Assembly: GCF_002223055.1 (NCBI RefSeq)
Contig: NZ_NKFL01000004.1
Coordinates: 496,001 to 560,000, forward strand
Origin: Burkholderia sp. HI2500
Lineage (GTDB): Bacteria; Pseudomonadota; Gammaproteobacteria; Burkholderiales; Burkholderiaceae
DNA: 64,000 nucleotides
Reading direction: 5' to 3'
A model generated the notes under the pieces. That model worked only from the letters and a program-made list of their open reading frames with translations. It ran no database searches and was not told the DNA's origin. The number at the start of each line of letters is the position of its first letter. Within the stretch, counting starts at the first letter, position 1. Below, piece by piece: positions 55,877-64,000 of the stretch. The translations under genes and the position numbers were made by a program.

Positions 55877-57520
55877 ATGGCTGACACACTGCCCGATATC
55901 CCGCCCGTGCTGATCGTCGGCGCGGGGCCGACCGGCCTTGCCGCGGCGATGAGCCTCGCGCGAGCCCGCGTGCCGGTGCGCATCATCGATCGGCTCGCTA
56001 CGCCCGCGCCGTATTCGCGCGCGATCGGCATCCAGGCGCGCACGCTCGAACTGCTGGAGCAGCATCGCGCGGTCGAGCCGTTTCTCGCGCTCGGTCATCG
56101 TGCCCACGCGGCCGAGTTGCATGCCGACGGCCGCGTGATCGCACGGCTCGATTTCGATCCGTTGCAAACGCGCTATCCGTACTTGCTGTTTCTCGACCAG
56201 ACCGTCACCGAGCGCCTGCTTGCCGAGCATCTGGCCCGGCTCGGCGTGACGGTCGAGCGCGGTGCGACGCTGACCGCGTGCGATGCGGGCGGTGCGTCGC
56301 TCGACGTGTCGATCCGCTGCGCCGACGGCCGCGACGAATCGTTCGCGCCGTCGTACCTGATCGCCGCCGACGGCGCGCACAGCACGGTCAGGCATCTGCT
56401 CGGCCTGGGCTTCGCCGGGCATGCGTTCGAGCAGACCTTCCTGCTCGCCGATTTCGCGGCGATACCCGACTGGCCGGACGAAGAGATCCACCTGTTCACG
56501 ACATCCGAAGGCATCGCCGGCCTGTTTCCGATGGGCGGCGGCCGTTACCGGCTCGTGGCCGACCGGCCGCCCGGCGGCGACGCGTCGCCCGATGCGCCGA
56601 CCCCGTCGCTTGCGGAATGCGACGCGATCGTGCGTGCCCGTGCCGGCGCGTCGATCTCGCCGAGCGATCTCGCGTGGTCGTCGTATTTTCATCTGCACAG
56701 CCGGATGGTCGACCGGTTGCGTCACGGCCGCGTGTTCTTCGCGGGCGACGCCGCGCATGTTCACAGCCCGGCCGGCGCGCAGGGCATGAACACCGGCATC
56801 CAGGAGGCGTTCAATCTTGGCTGGAAGCTCGCGCGCGTGCTCGGCGCGGGCACGCCCGAGCGGCTGCTCGACACGTATCACGCGGAGCGTCATCCGATCG
56901 AGCGCGACGTGTTGCGGCAGACCGGTTTCGTCACGCAGATCGTCGAAGCCGAGCGCGGCGCGATGAAGCTGCTGCGCGATCACGTCGTGCCGGTGCTGGC
57001 GTCGTTCGGGCCGATGCGCGATGCGGTGCGGCGCACGGTTAGCGAGCTCGGCGTGCAGTACCGGAAGAGTCCGCTGACGCTCGAGCGCGTGCTCGATGGC
57101 GGGCCGCGCGCAGGCGAGCGGGCACCCGACGCGCGCGTGCGGGTGCTCGACGGGCCGCTCGGTCAGGCGCCCGGAACGGCGCGGCTATACGACCTGCACG
57201 ATCCGGCGAGCTTCACGTTGCTGTTGCTGGAAGAGCCGGAGAATGCCGACACCGGTGCGGTGCCGCCGATGCCGACCGATGCGCAGGCGCTCGTGCAGGG
57301 GCTCGAGCGGATCATGCCGGATGCGGTGCGCGTCTGGCGCGTCACCGATGCCGACGGCGGCGATGCCGGGCTCGCGCAGGAATACGGCCGCTCGCGGCCG
57401 TCGTTTTACCTGCTGCGGCCGGATGGTTACGTCGCCGTGCGCGGGCGCACGGCGACCGATGCGAACGCGCTGCTGCGCCACTGCGAGAGCTGGTTCGCGG
57501 GCCTGTCGCGGCCCGCGTAG
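55877..57520 (+). CDS. FAD-dependent aromatic monooxygenase, PheA/TfdB-like
   Basis: 547 residues. FAD motif VLIVGAGPTGLAAAMSLARA (about 11-30), DG motif IAADGAHSTVRHLLGL and second FAD motif GRVFFAGDAAHVHSPAGAQG (about 285-304), with thioredoxin-like C-terminal domain. Belongs to group A flavin hydroxylases acting on phenols, resorcinols or polyketides; substrate unknown. It is distinct from the MhpA-like enzyme at 32745-34478. Ends 8 bp from the convergent fdsD. Confidence 0.88.
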   Translation: MADTLPDIPPVLIVGAGPTGLAAAMSLARARVPVRIIDRLATPAPYSRAIGIQARTLELLEQHRAVEPFLALGHRAHAAELHADGRVIARLDFDPLQTRYPYLLFLDQTVTERLLAEHLARLGVTVERGATLTACDAGGASLDVSIRCADGRDESFAPSYLIAADGAHSTVRHLLGLGFAGHAFEQTFLLADFAAIPDWPDEEIHLFTTSEGIAGLFPMGGGRYRLVADRPPGGDASPDAPTPSLAECDAIVRARAGASISPSDLAWSSYFHLHSRMVDRLRHGRVFFAGDAAHVHSPAGAQGMNTGIQEAFNLGWKLARVLGAGTPERLLDTYHAERHPIERDVLRQTGFVTQIVEAERGAMKLLRDHVVPVLASFGPMRDAVRRTVSELGVQYRKSPLTLERVLDGGPRAGERAPDARVRVLDGPLGQAPGTARLYDLHDPASFTLLLLEEPENADTGAVPPMPTDAQALVQGLERIMPDAVRVWRVTDADGGDAGLAQEYGRSRPSFYLLRPDGYVAVRGRTATDANALLRHCESWFAGLSRPA

Positions 57521-57528
57521 CGGTGCCG

Positions 57529-57780
57529 TCAGGCGCTCGCCGTGGCGGGTACGAGCGACGCGCGGTGCACGGCGATCGCGTCGCGCACGATCGGTGCCGC
57601 ACGTTGCCCGGCCTCGCTCGACGGATCGTCGAGCGCCGCGAGAAACGCGCGGCGCATCCGCGGCTCCCAGAAGCGCCGGATATGGTCGGCGATGCCGGTC
57701 AGCGCTTCGTCTCGATCGGGCATCGATTCGAAGAATGCGCCGATCTGGTTGGCCATGTCGATCAGGTGTCCGTTGTCCAT
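57529..57780 (-). CDS. fdsD: NAD-dependent formate dehydrogenase delta subunit
   Basis: 83 residues. MDNGHLIDMANQIGAFFES and IADHIRRFWEPRMR are the FdsD/DUF-type signatures. Needed for the active FdsABGD complex but has no cofactor of its own. Starts 7 bp after the fdsA stop, so co-transcribed. Confidence 0.93.
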   Translation of the reverse strand: MDNGHLIDMANQIGAFFESMPDRDEALTGIADHIRRFWEPRMRRAFLAALDDPSSEAGQRAAPIVRDAIAVHRASLVPATASA

Positions 57781-57787
57781 CGCGTCC

Positions 57788-60727
57788 TCACTTGCCTGTC
57801 GTCACGCCGGCGCGGCGCTCGAGCAGGTCGAGCTGCTCCGCGTTGAAGCGCGCATACGCTTGCTGCCAGTCGGACGGCTGCGCGACGGGCAGCACCTGCA
57901 CGGCCGTCACCTTGTACTCGGGGCAGTTCGTCGCCCAGTCCGAGCTGTCCGTCGTGATCACGTTCGCGCCCGATTCCGGGAAGTGGAACGTCGTATAAAC
58001 GACACCCGGTTGCATGCGTTCGGTCACGAGCGCGCGCAGCACCGTCTGCCCCGCACGCGATTCGATGCCCACCCAGTCGCCGCTGCGGATACCGCGATCC
58101 TGCGCGTCGTGCGGATGGATCTCGAGGCGATCCTCTTCGTGCCACCGCACGTTCTCGGTGCGGCGCGTTTGCGCGCCGACGTTGTACTGCGACAGGATGC
58201 GGCCCGTCGTCAGGATCAGCGGATAGCGCTGCGTGACCTTCTCCGGCGACGCGATGAACTGCGTGATCACGAACTTGCCCTTGCCGCGCACGAATGCGTC
58301 GATGTGCATCGTCGGCGTGCCTTCCGGCGCGTGCTCGTTGCACGGCCACTGAATGCTGCCGAGCGTGTCGAGCTTCGCGTACGACACACCCGAGAAGGTC
58401 GGCGTGAGCCGGGCGATCTCGTCCATGATTTCCGACGGATGCGCATAGTCCATCTCGTAGCCGAGCGCGCGCGACAGCATCAGCGTGACTTCCCAGTCCG
58501 CGTAGCCCGCGAGCGGCGGCATCACCTTGCGCACGCGCGAGATGCGGCGTTCCGCGTTCGTGAACGTGCCGTCCTTCTCGAGGAACGACGAGCCGGGCAG
58601 CAGCACGTGCGCGTATTTCGCGGTCTCGTTCAGGAAGATGTCCTGCACGACGATGCATTCCATTGCCGACAGCGCAGCCGCGACGTGCTGCGTATTCGGG
58701 TCCGACTGGACGATGTCCTCGCCCTGGCAGTAAAGCCCCTTGAAGCTGCCGTCGAGCGCCGCGTCGAACATGTTCGGGATGCGCAGCCCCGGTTCCGGTT
58801 GCAGCTTCGCCGACCACGCCGCTTCGAACTGCGTGCGCACGACTTCGTCGCCGATGTGCCGGTAGCCGGGCAGTTCGTGCGGGAACGAGCCCATGTCGCA
58901 CGAGCCCTGCACGTTGTTCTGGCCGCGCAGCGGATTGACGCCGACACCTTCGCGGCCGATGTTGCCGGTCGCCATCGCGAGGTTCGCGATGCCCATCACC
59001 GTCGTCGAGCCCTGTGCGTGTTCGGTCACGCCCAAGCCGTAATAGATCGCGGCATTGCCGCCCGTCGCATAGAGGCGCGCGGCTTCGCGTACCAGATCGG
59101 CCGGCACGCCCGTCACGTCGGCGCTCGCCTCGGGCGAGTTGTCGGCTCGCGAGACGAACTCGCGCCATTGCTCGAATGCGCGCGTGTCGCAGCGCTCGGC
59201 GACGAATGCATCGGCGACGAGCCCTTCGGTGACGATCACGTGGGCGAGCGCGTTGACGATCGCGACATTGGTGCCGGGGCGCAGTTGCAGGTGGTGCGTG
59301 GCCTTTACATGCGGGCCGTCGACGACGTCGATGCGGCGCGGGTCGATCACGATCAGCTTCGCGCCTTCACGCACGCGCCGCTTCAGCCGAGAGCCGAACA
59401 CCGGGTGCCCGTCGGTCGGGTTCGCGCCCATCACGACGATCACGTCGGCCTGGCCGACCGATGCGAACGTCTGCGTGCCGGCCGATTCGCCGAGTGTCGT
59501 CTTGAGGCCATAGCCCGTCGGCGAGTGGCACACGCGTGCGCAGGTGTCGACGTTGTTGTTGCCGAACGCGGCGCGCACCAGTTTCTGCACGAGGTAGGTT
59601 TCCTCGTTCGTGCAACGCGACGACGTGATGCCGCCGATGGAATCGCGGCCGTACTTGTCCTGCAGCTTGCGGAATTGCGTTGCCGCGTAGGTGAGCGCTT
59701 CGTCCCAGCTGACTTCGCGCCACGGGTCGGTGATCTTCTCGCGGATCATCGGCTTCGTGATGCGGTCCTTGTGCGTCGCATAGCCCCACGCGAAGCGGCC
59801 CTTCACGCATGCGTGACCTTCGTTCGCGAGGCCGTTCTTGTGCGGCGTCATGCGCACGACCTGCGTGCCCTTCATCTCCGCCTTGAACGAGCAGCCGACG
59901 CCGCAGTATGCGCAGGTCGTGACGACCGAGTGTTCGGCCTGCCCGAGTTGCACGACGGATTTTTCCTGCAGCGTGGCGGTCGGGCAGGCGGCGACGCACG
60001 CGCCACACGACACGCATTCCGACGCCATGAACGATTCGCTTTCGCCGGCCGCGACGCGCGATTCGAAGCCGCGTGCGGCGATCGTCAGCGCGAACGTGCC
60101 CTGCGTTTCCTCGCAGGCGCGCACGCAGCGGTTGCAGACGATGCACTTCGACGGGTCGTACGTGAAGTACGGATTCGATTCGTCCTTCTTGTCGCGCAGG
60201 TGATTCGCACCGTCGAAGCCGTAACGCACCTCGCGCAGCCCGACCACACCGGCCATGTCCTGCAGCTCGCAGTCGCCGTTGGCGGGGCAGGTGAGGCAGT
60301 CGAGCGGGTGATCGGAGATGTACAGCTCCATCACGTTGCGACGCAGCGACTGCAGCCGGTCCGACTGCGTGCGCACCTTCATGCCGGCTTCGGCAGGTGT
60401 CGTGCACGACGCCGGATAACCGCGCCGGCCTTCGATTTCGACGAGGCACAGACGGCACGAGCCGAACGGTTCGAGCGAATCGGTCGCGCAGAGCTTCGGG
60501 ACGTTGACGCCGGCTTCGATCGCCGCACGCATCACCGACGTGCCGGCCGGCACCGTGACCGGCTGGCCGTCGATTTCGAGCGTGACGTCGGTATCGGCAT
60601 GCCGTTGCGGCGTGCCGTAGTCGGTATCGTCGAACGGATCGAGGGCACGCGCCTGCGCGGCGCTCTTGCACGCGCATTGGCCCGAGCCGCAGCCGCCTTG
60701 GCGGACGTTGTTCGTGTCGGGGGACAT
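57788..60727 (-). CDS. fdsA: NAD-dependent formate dehydrogenase alpha subunit (molybdenum, catalytic)
   Basis: 979 residues. Oxidises formate at a bis-MGD molybdenum centre. N-terminal [2Fe-2S] ferredoxin-like domain (about 45-125, cysteines around C80, C91, C94, C108), a His-Cys3 site (HPLDCLTCPANGDC), two ferredoxin-type [4Fe-4S] motifs (CIVCNRCVRAC; CVSCGACVAAC), the Mo-bis-MGD proximal cluster motif CAYCGVGC and the molybdenum ligand C400 followed by H401 (ARVCHSPTGYG). It is cysteine, not selenocysteine, so no UGA decoding is needed. AAGGAG precedes the ATG at 60727. Third gene of fdsGBAD. Confidence 0.97.
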   Translation of the reverse strand: MSPDTNNVRQGGCGSGQCACKSAAQARALDPFDDTDYGTPQRHADTDVTLEIDGQPVTVPAGTSVMRAAIEAGVNVPKLCATDSLEPFGSCRLCLVEIEGRRGYPASCTTPAEAGMKVRTQSDRLQSLRRNVMELYISDHPLDCLTCPANGDCELQDMAGVVGLREVRYGFDGANHLRDKKDESNPYFTYDPSKCIVCNRCVRACEETQGTFALTIAARGFESRVAAGESESFMASECVSCGACVAACPTATLQEKSVVQLGQAEHSVVTTCAYCGVGCSFKAEMKGTQVVRMTPHKNGLANEGHACVKGRFAWGYATHKDRITKPMIREKITDPWREVSWDEALTYAATQFRKLQDKYGRDSIGGITSSRCTNEETYLVQKLVRAAFGNNNVDTCARVCHSPTGYGLKTTLGESAGTQTFASVGQADVIVVMGANPTDGHPVFGSRLKRRVREGAKLIVIDPRRIDVVDGPHVKATHHLQLRPGTNVAIVNALAHVIVTEGLVADAFVAERCDTRAFEQWREFVSRADNSPEASADVTGVPADLVREAARLYATGGNAAIYYGLGVTEHAQGSTTVMGIANLAMATGNIGREGVGVNPLRGQNNVQGSCDMGSFPHELPGYRHIGDEVVRTQFEAAWSAKLQPEPGLRIPNMFDAALDGSFKGLYCQGEDIVQSDPNTQHVAAALSAMECIVVQDIFLNETAKYAHVLLPGSSFLEKDGTFTNAERRISRVRKVMPPLAGYADWEVTLMLSRALGYEMDYAHPSEIMDEIARLTPTFSGVSYAKLDTLGSIQWPCNEHAPEGTPTMHIDAFVRGKGKFVITQFIASPEKVTQRYPLILTTGRILSQYNVGAQTRRTENVRWHEEDRLEIHPHDAQDRGIRSGDWVGIESRAGQTVLRALVTERMQPGVVYTTFHFPESGANVITTDSSDWATNCPEYKVTAVQVLPVAQPSDWQQAYARFNAEQLDLLERRAGVTTGK

Positions 60728-60744
60728 GCAGGGCTCCTTCTGGG

Positions 60745-62322
60745 TCAGGCCGCAGCCTTGACCGGACCCGACGCGGCAGGTTTGCCGGCAGCGAGCCCGA
60801 AATCTTCGGGGAAATGGTCGAGCGCGGACAGCACCGGGTAGGGTGTCATGCCGCCCATGGCGCACAGCGAACCGGCCAGCATCGTGTCGCACAGGTCGCG
60901 CAGCAGCGTGACCTGCCGCTCCGACGTATCGCCGTGGCGAATGCGTGCGATGGTCTCGACGCCGCGCGTCGAACCGATCCGGCACGGCGTGCACTTGCCG
61001 CACGACTCGATCGCGCAGAACTTCATCGCGTATTCGGCCAGCTCGGCGAGGTTCGACGTGTCGTCGTGCAGCACGATGCCGCCGTGGCCGACCACCGCGC
61101 CAATCGCCGTATACGCTTCGTAGTCGAGCGGCACGTCCCACTGGTGGTCGGGCAGGTAGGTGCCGAGCGGGCCGCCCACCTGCGCGGCACGTGCGGGCCG
61201 GCCGCTGGCCGTGCCGCCGCCGAAATCGAACAGCAGCTCGCGCAGCGTGACCCCGAACGCGAGTTCGACGAGGCCGCCGTGGCGGATGTTGCCGGCGAGC
61301 TGGAACGGCAGCGTGCCGCGCGAGCGGCCCAACCCGTAGTCGCGATAGAACGCGGAGCCGCGCGCGAAGATCACGGGTGCCGTGGCGAGCGTGATCACGT
61401 TGTTGATGACGGTCGGCTGGCCGTACAGGCCGGCGAGCGCGGGCAGCGGCGGTTTCGCACGCACGACGCCGCGCTTGCCTTCGAGCGATTCGAGCAGCGC
61501 CGTTTCCTCGCCGCACACGTACGAGCCCGCGCCTTTCGCGACGTGCAGCTCGAACGCGTGCGCGGAGCCGAGCACGTGCTCGCCGAGCCAGCCGGCTTCG
61601 CGTGCGCGGACGATCGCGGCTTCGAGCGTGGCGATCGCGTGCGGGTATTCGCTGCGCACGTAGATGTAGCCGACCGTCGCGCCGGTCGCGACGCCCGCGA
61701 TGATCATCCCTTCGATCAGGCAGTACGGATCGCATTCCATGATCAGGCGGTCGGAGAACGTGCCCGAATCGCCTTCGTCCGCATTGCAGACGATGTACTT
61801 CTGCGTGGCGCGTGCTTGCCGGACCGTGCGCCACTTGATGCCTGCGGGGAACGCTGCACCGCCGCGGCCGCGCAGCCCCGATTCGATCAATGTTTCGCAC
61901 GCGGCATCGCCGTCGAGCGCGAGCGCGTTCTTCAGGCCGGCGAGGCCTTCATATTGCAGGTAGTCGTCGATCGACAACGGGTCGGTCAGGCCGATCCGGG
62001 CGAACGTGAGGCGTTGCTGGCGCGCGAGATAGGGCAGTGCGTCGACGAGGCCGACGCCGCTCGGATGCGCGCCGCCTTCGAGCCAGTTTGCATCGAACAG
62101 GGCCGGGACGTCGGCGGCCGACAGGTTCGCATAGCCGACGCGGCCGGCCGCCGTGCCGACCTCGACGAGCGGCTCGAGCCACAGCAGCCCGCGCGAACCG
62201 TTGCGGACCAGTTCGATGGCGATGCCGCGGCGTTCGGCTTCCGCCTCGATCGCGGCGGCGAGCGCGTCGGCGCCGAGCGCCAGCGCGGACGAATCGCGCG
62301 GGACATAGACGCGGGTCGTCAT
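60745..62322 (-). CDS. fdsB: NAD-dependent formate dehydrogenase beta subunit (FMN, NAD+ site)
   Basis: 525 residues, like NuoF with an N-terminal NuoE/thioredoxin-like part. FMN/NAD motif SGLRGRGGAAFPAGIKW, VCNADEGDSGTFSDR and AKGAGSYVCGEETALLES, and a [4Fe-4S] site ESCGKCTPCRIG with a later cysteine. Takes electrons from FdsA clusters to NAD+. Its ATG overlaps the fdsG stop (ATGA at 62322-62319). Confidence 0.96.
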   Translation of the reverse strand: MTTRVYVPRDSSALALGADALAAAIEAEAERRGIAIELVRNGSRGLLWLEPLVEVGTAAGRVGYANLSAADVPALFDANWLEGGAHPSGVGLVDALPYLARQQRLTFARIGLTDPLSIDDYLQYEGLAGLKNALALDGDAACETLIESGLRGRGGAAFPAGIKWRTVRQARATQKYIVCNADEGDSGTFSDRLIMECDPYCLIEGMIIAGVATGATVGYIYVRSEYPHAIATLEAAIVRAREAGWLGEHVLGSAHAFELHVAKGAGSYVCGEETALLESLEGKRGVVRAKPPLPALAGLYGQPTVINNVITLATAPVIFARGSAFYRDYGLGRSRGTLPFQLAGNIRHGGLVELAFGVTLRELLFDFGGGTASGRPARAAQVGGPLGTYLPDHQWDVPLDYEAYTAIGAVVGHGGIVLHDDTSNLAELAEYAMKFCAIESCGKCTPCRIGSTRGVETIARIRHGDTSERQVTLLRDLCDTMLAGSLCAMGGMTPYPVLSALDHFPEDFGLAAGKPAASGPVKAAA

Positions 62323-62819
62323 GCGGCCTCCGGGGTGCGGGCGACCGCGTCGGCAAGCAGCGCGTCGAATTTCTCCGGCGTGACCTTGGCATGCAGCACA
62401 CCGTTGACCGTCAGCGACGGCGACTGCGCACACAGTCCGAGGCAGTAGACCGATTCGAGTGCGACGTCACCGGGCGCATGCGCGTCGGCCGCATCGCCGT
62501 GCACCGCGTCGAACCGGCAACCCGTGCGGGCTTCCGCATGCGTGGCCAGCGCTTCGCAGCCCATGCTGCGGCACGCTTCGGCGCGGCACATCTGGATCGT
62601 CACGCGGGCGGGCGGCGCGGTGCGGAAGTGGTGGTAGTAAGTCAGGACACCGTGCACTTCCGCGCGCGACAGGTTGAGTGCGCGGGCGAGCGGCGCGACG
62701 CAGCCTGGCGGCACGTAACCCGCGTCGTCCTGGATCGCGTGCAGGATCGCCACGAGCGACCGGCCGGCGCGCGCATGGCGCTCGACGAGCGCGTCGGGCG
62801 CTTGGGAATTCGGGGACAT
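62319..62819 (-). CDS. fdsG: NAD-dependent formate dehydrogenase gamma subunit
   Basis: 166 residues, NuoE-like thioredoxin-fold [2Fe-2S] protein. Cluster cysteines lie in QMCRAEACRSMGC and VYCLGLCAQSPSL. First gene of the operon; GGAGGAG about 10 nt upstream of the ATG. Divergent from the regulator gene. Confidence 0.96.
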   Translation of the reverse strand: MSPNSQAPDALVERHARAGRSLVAILHAIQDDAGYVPPGCVAPLARALNLSRAEVHGVLTYYHHFRTAPPARVTIQMCRAEACRSMGCEALATHAEARTGCRFDAVHGDAADAHAPGDVALESVYCLGLCAQSPSLTVNGVLHAKVTPEKFDALLADAVARTPEAA

Positions 62820-62950
62820 CCGTTGTGCTCCTCCAAAGTCTCATATGCGCTCGAGATTCATATAGTGCGCACCGCGACTTCGTTCTGATTGATTTCGCCC
62901 AACGATAAGCGGAAGATTTGGCGGTCGCAATAGGAAATCGGAGTGCATAA
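62820..62950. promoter_or_regulatory. Divergent control region of fdsGBAD and its regulator
   Basis: 131 bp. AT-rich segments CATATAG and TCATATG flank the fds side; a possible -10 for fds on the minus strand is TATATG at about 62858. No clear sigma-54 or sigma-70 pair. A regulator operator is expected here by analogy with divergent fds control in Cupriavidus. Confidence 0.4.
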
Positions 62951-64000
62951 TTGATTCGCATCGAATGCGACGCGTATCTGACCGTACGCGACACGGAAGG
63001 CCGTGCGGCCAGTCTGTCGGATGTGGCGCCGTTGCTCGAACTCGTGGCCGACACGGGCAGCATTGCGCAGGCCGCGCAAGCGAAAGAGCTGTCTTATCGG
63101 CACGCGTGGGGCATGCTGCGTGCGCTGGAGGCGTGCATCGGCGGGGAACTGATCGAAACCGCGCGCGGCAAGGGCTCGACGCTGTCGGCGCTCGGGCAGG
63201 CCGTCGTCGATGCGCAGCGCCTCGCGCGCAGCCGGCTCGACGGGAACCTGCGCACGCTGGCCGCCGAAGTGGCGAGCGACCTGAACCGAAGGCTCGCGCA
63301 GCGCGACGGCGCCGTGCGTATCCATGCGTCGCACGGCTACGCGGTCGCGACGCTCGTCTCCGCGCTGGTCGATGCGCAGGCGGCTGTCGACATCAAGTAT
63401 CGCGAGAGCGTCGAGGCCGTGCAGGCGCTTGCCCGCGGCGAGTGCGACCTGGCCGGCTTCCATCTGCCGCGCGGCGCGTTTCGCGCGCAGTGCGCGCAGA
63501 TCTACCGGCCGTGGCTCGACGATACGCGCCACGTGCTGATCCACCTGACAAGGCGCCAGCAGGGGCTGTTCATTCCGCGCGGCAACCCGAAGCAGGTTCG
63601 CGGGCTCGCGGATCTCGCGCGCAATGACATCCGCTTCGTCAATCGCCAGCCGGGGTCGGGCACGCGCATGCTGCTGGATCTCGCGCTGCGCGCGATCGGC
63701 ATCGATCCCGAGCGCATCGACGGCTACGCGTCGGCCGAGCTCACGCATTCGGCGATCGCGGCGTTCGTCGCGAGCGGGATGGCCGATCTCGGCTTCGGCG
63801 TAGAGCCGGCCGCCCATCATTTCGGGCTCGATTTCATCCCGGTCGTCGACGAAGACTATTACTTCGCATGTGAGCGCGCGCGGCTCGACGCGCGGCCGCT
63901 TGCCGGCGTGCTGGCGCTGCTGCGCGATGCGCGCTTTGTCGAGCGCGTCGCGCATCTCGACGGCTACGATCCGGCTGCGTGTGGAACGCTGGCGAGCATT
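62951..64000 (+). CDS. ModE/LysR-like regulator with a substrate-binding domain, 3' end cut by the window
   Basis: At least 350 residues. It starts with TTG at 62951: an in-frame TAA lies directly upstream and GGAG is at 62940-62943. The N-terminal helix-turn-helix resembles ModE/LysR (LLELVADTGSIAQAAQAKEL, SYRHAWGMLRALE); the rest is a type-2 periplasmic-binding-like domain (VRIHASHGYAV, IKYRESVEAVQALARGECDL, NRQPGSGTRMLLDLALR, GMADLGFGVEPAA). It is divergent from the molybdenum-dependent fds operon and likely controls it, perhaps sensing formate or molybdate (inference). No stop before the window end. Confidence 0.85.
   Translation, partial: MIRIECDAYLTVRDTEGRAASLSDVAPLLELVADTGSIAQAAQAKELSYRHAWGMLRALEACIGGELIETARGKGSTLSALGQAVVDAQRLARSRLDGNLRTLAAEVASDLNRRLAQRDGAVRIHASHGYAVATLVSALVDAQAAVDIKYRESVEAVQALARGECDLAGFHLPRGAFRAQCAQIYRPWLDDTRHVLIHLTRRQQGLFIPRGNPKQVRGLADLARNDIRFVNRQPGSGTRMLLDLALRAIGIDPERIDGYASAELTHSAIAAFVASGMADLGFGVEPAAHHFGLDFIPVVDEDYYFACERARLDARPLAGVLALLRDARFVERVAHLDGYDPAACGTLASI

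Noticed and set aside
53669..56983. Open frame of 1104 codons spanning the permease end, TPR gene and FAD gene
   Set aside because: It runs partly antisense and partly in a wrong frame of real genes; the second half is Arg-rich noise.
57788..60727. Possible selenocysteine codon in the formate dehydrogenase
   Set aside because: The active-site codon is a cysteine (C400) and the frame has no internal TGA.
57542..60841. Open frame of 1099 codons antisense to fdsA
   Set aside because: Shadow of the formate dehydrogenase alpha gene; no motif of its own.

Overview
The window is a GC-rich chromosomal segment from a betaproteobacterium. Gene order, codon use and the protein sequences (serS, minCDE, waaC, hemW-rdgB-rph / yicC-gmk-rpoZ-spoT, a Gram-negative porin, fbp-pepN, fdsGBAD) fit the genus Burkholderia, most likely the B. 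cepacia complex, main chromosome. This placement rests on recognising the proteins; no database search was run. I see no insertion sequence, prophage, CRISPR array or rRNA operon. The segment is mostly core genome with short accessory patches between core blocks.

Layout. 1-8.1 kb: end of serS, a tRNA-Ser with its own promoter and terminator, a chemoreceptor behind a sigma-28-like promoter, a lone alkane hydroxylase, a GNAT acetyltransferase and the minCDE division-site operon. 8.2-15.4 kb: small envelope proteins, a ClC chloride channel, LPS heptosyltransferase I, an MHS-type permease, small secreted or unknown proteins and a second tRNA-Ser. 15.4-23.8 kb: hemW-rdgB-rph facing away from yicC-gmk-rpoZ-spoT, then three identical tRNA-Arg genes and greB. 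23.8-28.7 kb: porin, a candidate three-hairpin small RNA, a cold-shock gene with a long leader, a DEDDh/GIY-YIG nuclease and a secreted chorismate mutase. 28.8-35.7 kb: a DUF2946 protein and TonB-dependent receptor pair, a GlsB-like membrane protein, a LuxR regulator/flavin monooxygenase/DUF2783 cluster and tRNA-Thr. 35.9-46.7 kb: fbp, pepN, a GDT1-family transporter behind a yybP-ykoY manganese riboswitch, a purine-salvage cluster (xdhC, adenine/adenosine deaminase, guaD) and dsbB. 46.8-57.5 kb: an amidase with its GntR regulator, a PuuD-like amidotransferase, a DUF2968 protein, a second MHS permease, a TPR-glycosyltransferase fusion and a second flavin monooxygenase. 57.5-64 kb: the NAD-dependent molybdenum formate dehydrogenase operon fdsGBA-D, read away from a ModE/LysR-like regulator that runs off the window.

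How the genes work together. The fds operon oxidises formate to CO2 and makes NADH. The xdhC/deaminase/guaD genes feed purine bases towards xanthine and xanthine dehydrogenase. Expression of the GDT1 transporter should rise with manganese. The GntR protein probably controls itself and the amidase through a palindrome lying inside the promoter spacer. The most novel-looking item is an intergenic transcript candidate at 25408-25493 with three consecutive hairpins and a strong terminator. Other points worth a second look are several perfect palindromes in long intergenic regions, an apparently interrupted small gene at 28380-28658, a possible frameshifted remnant after the TonB receptor, and the absence of fdsC from the fds operon.
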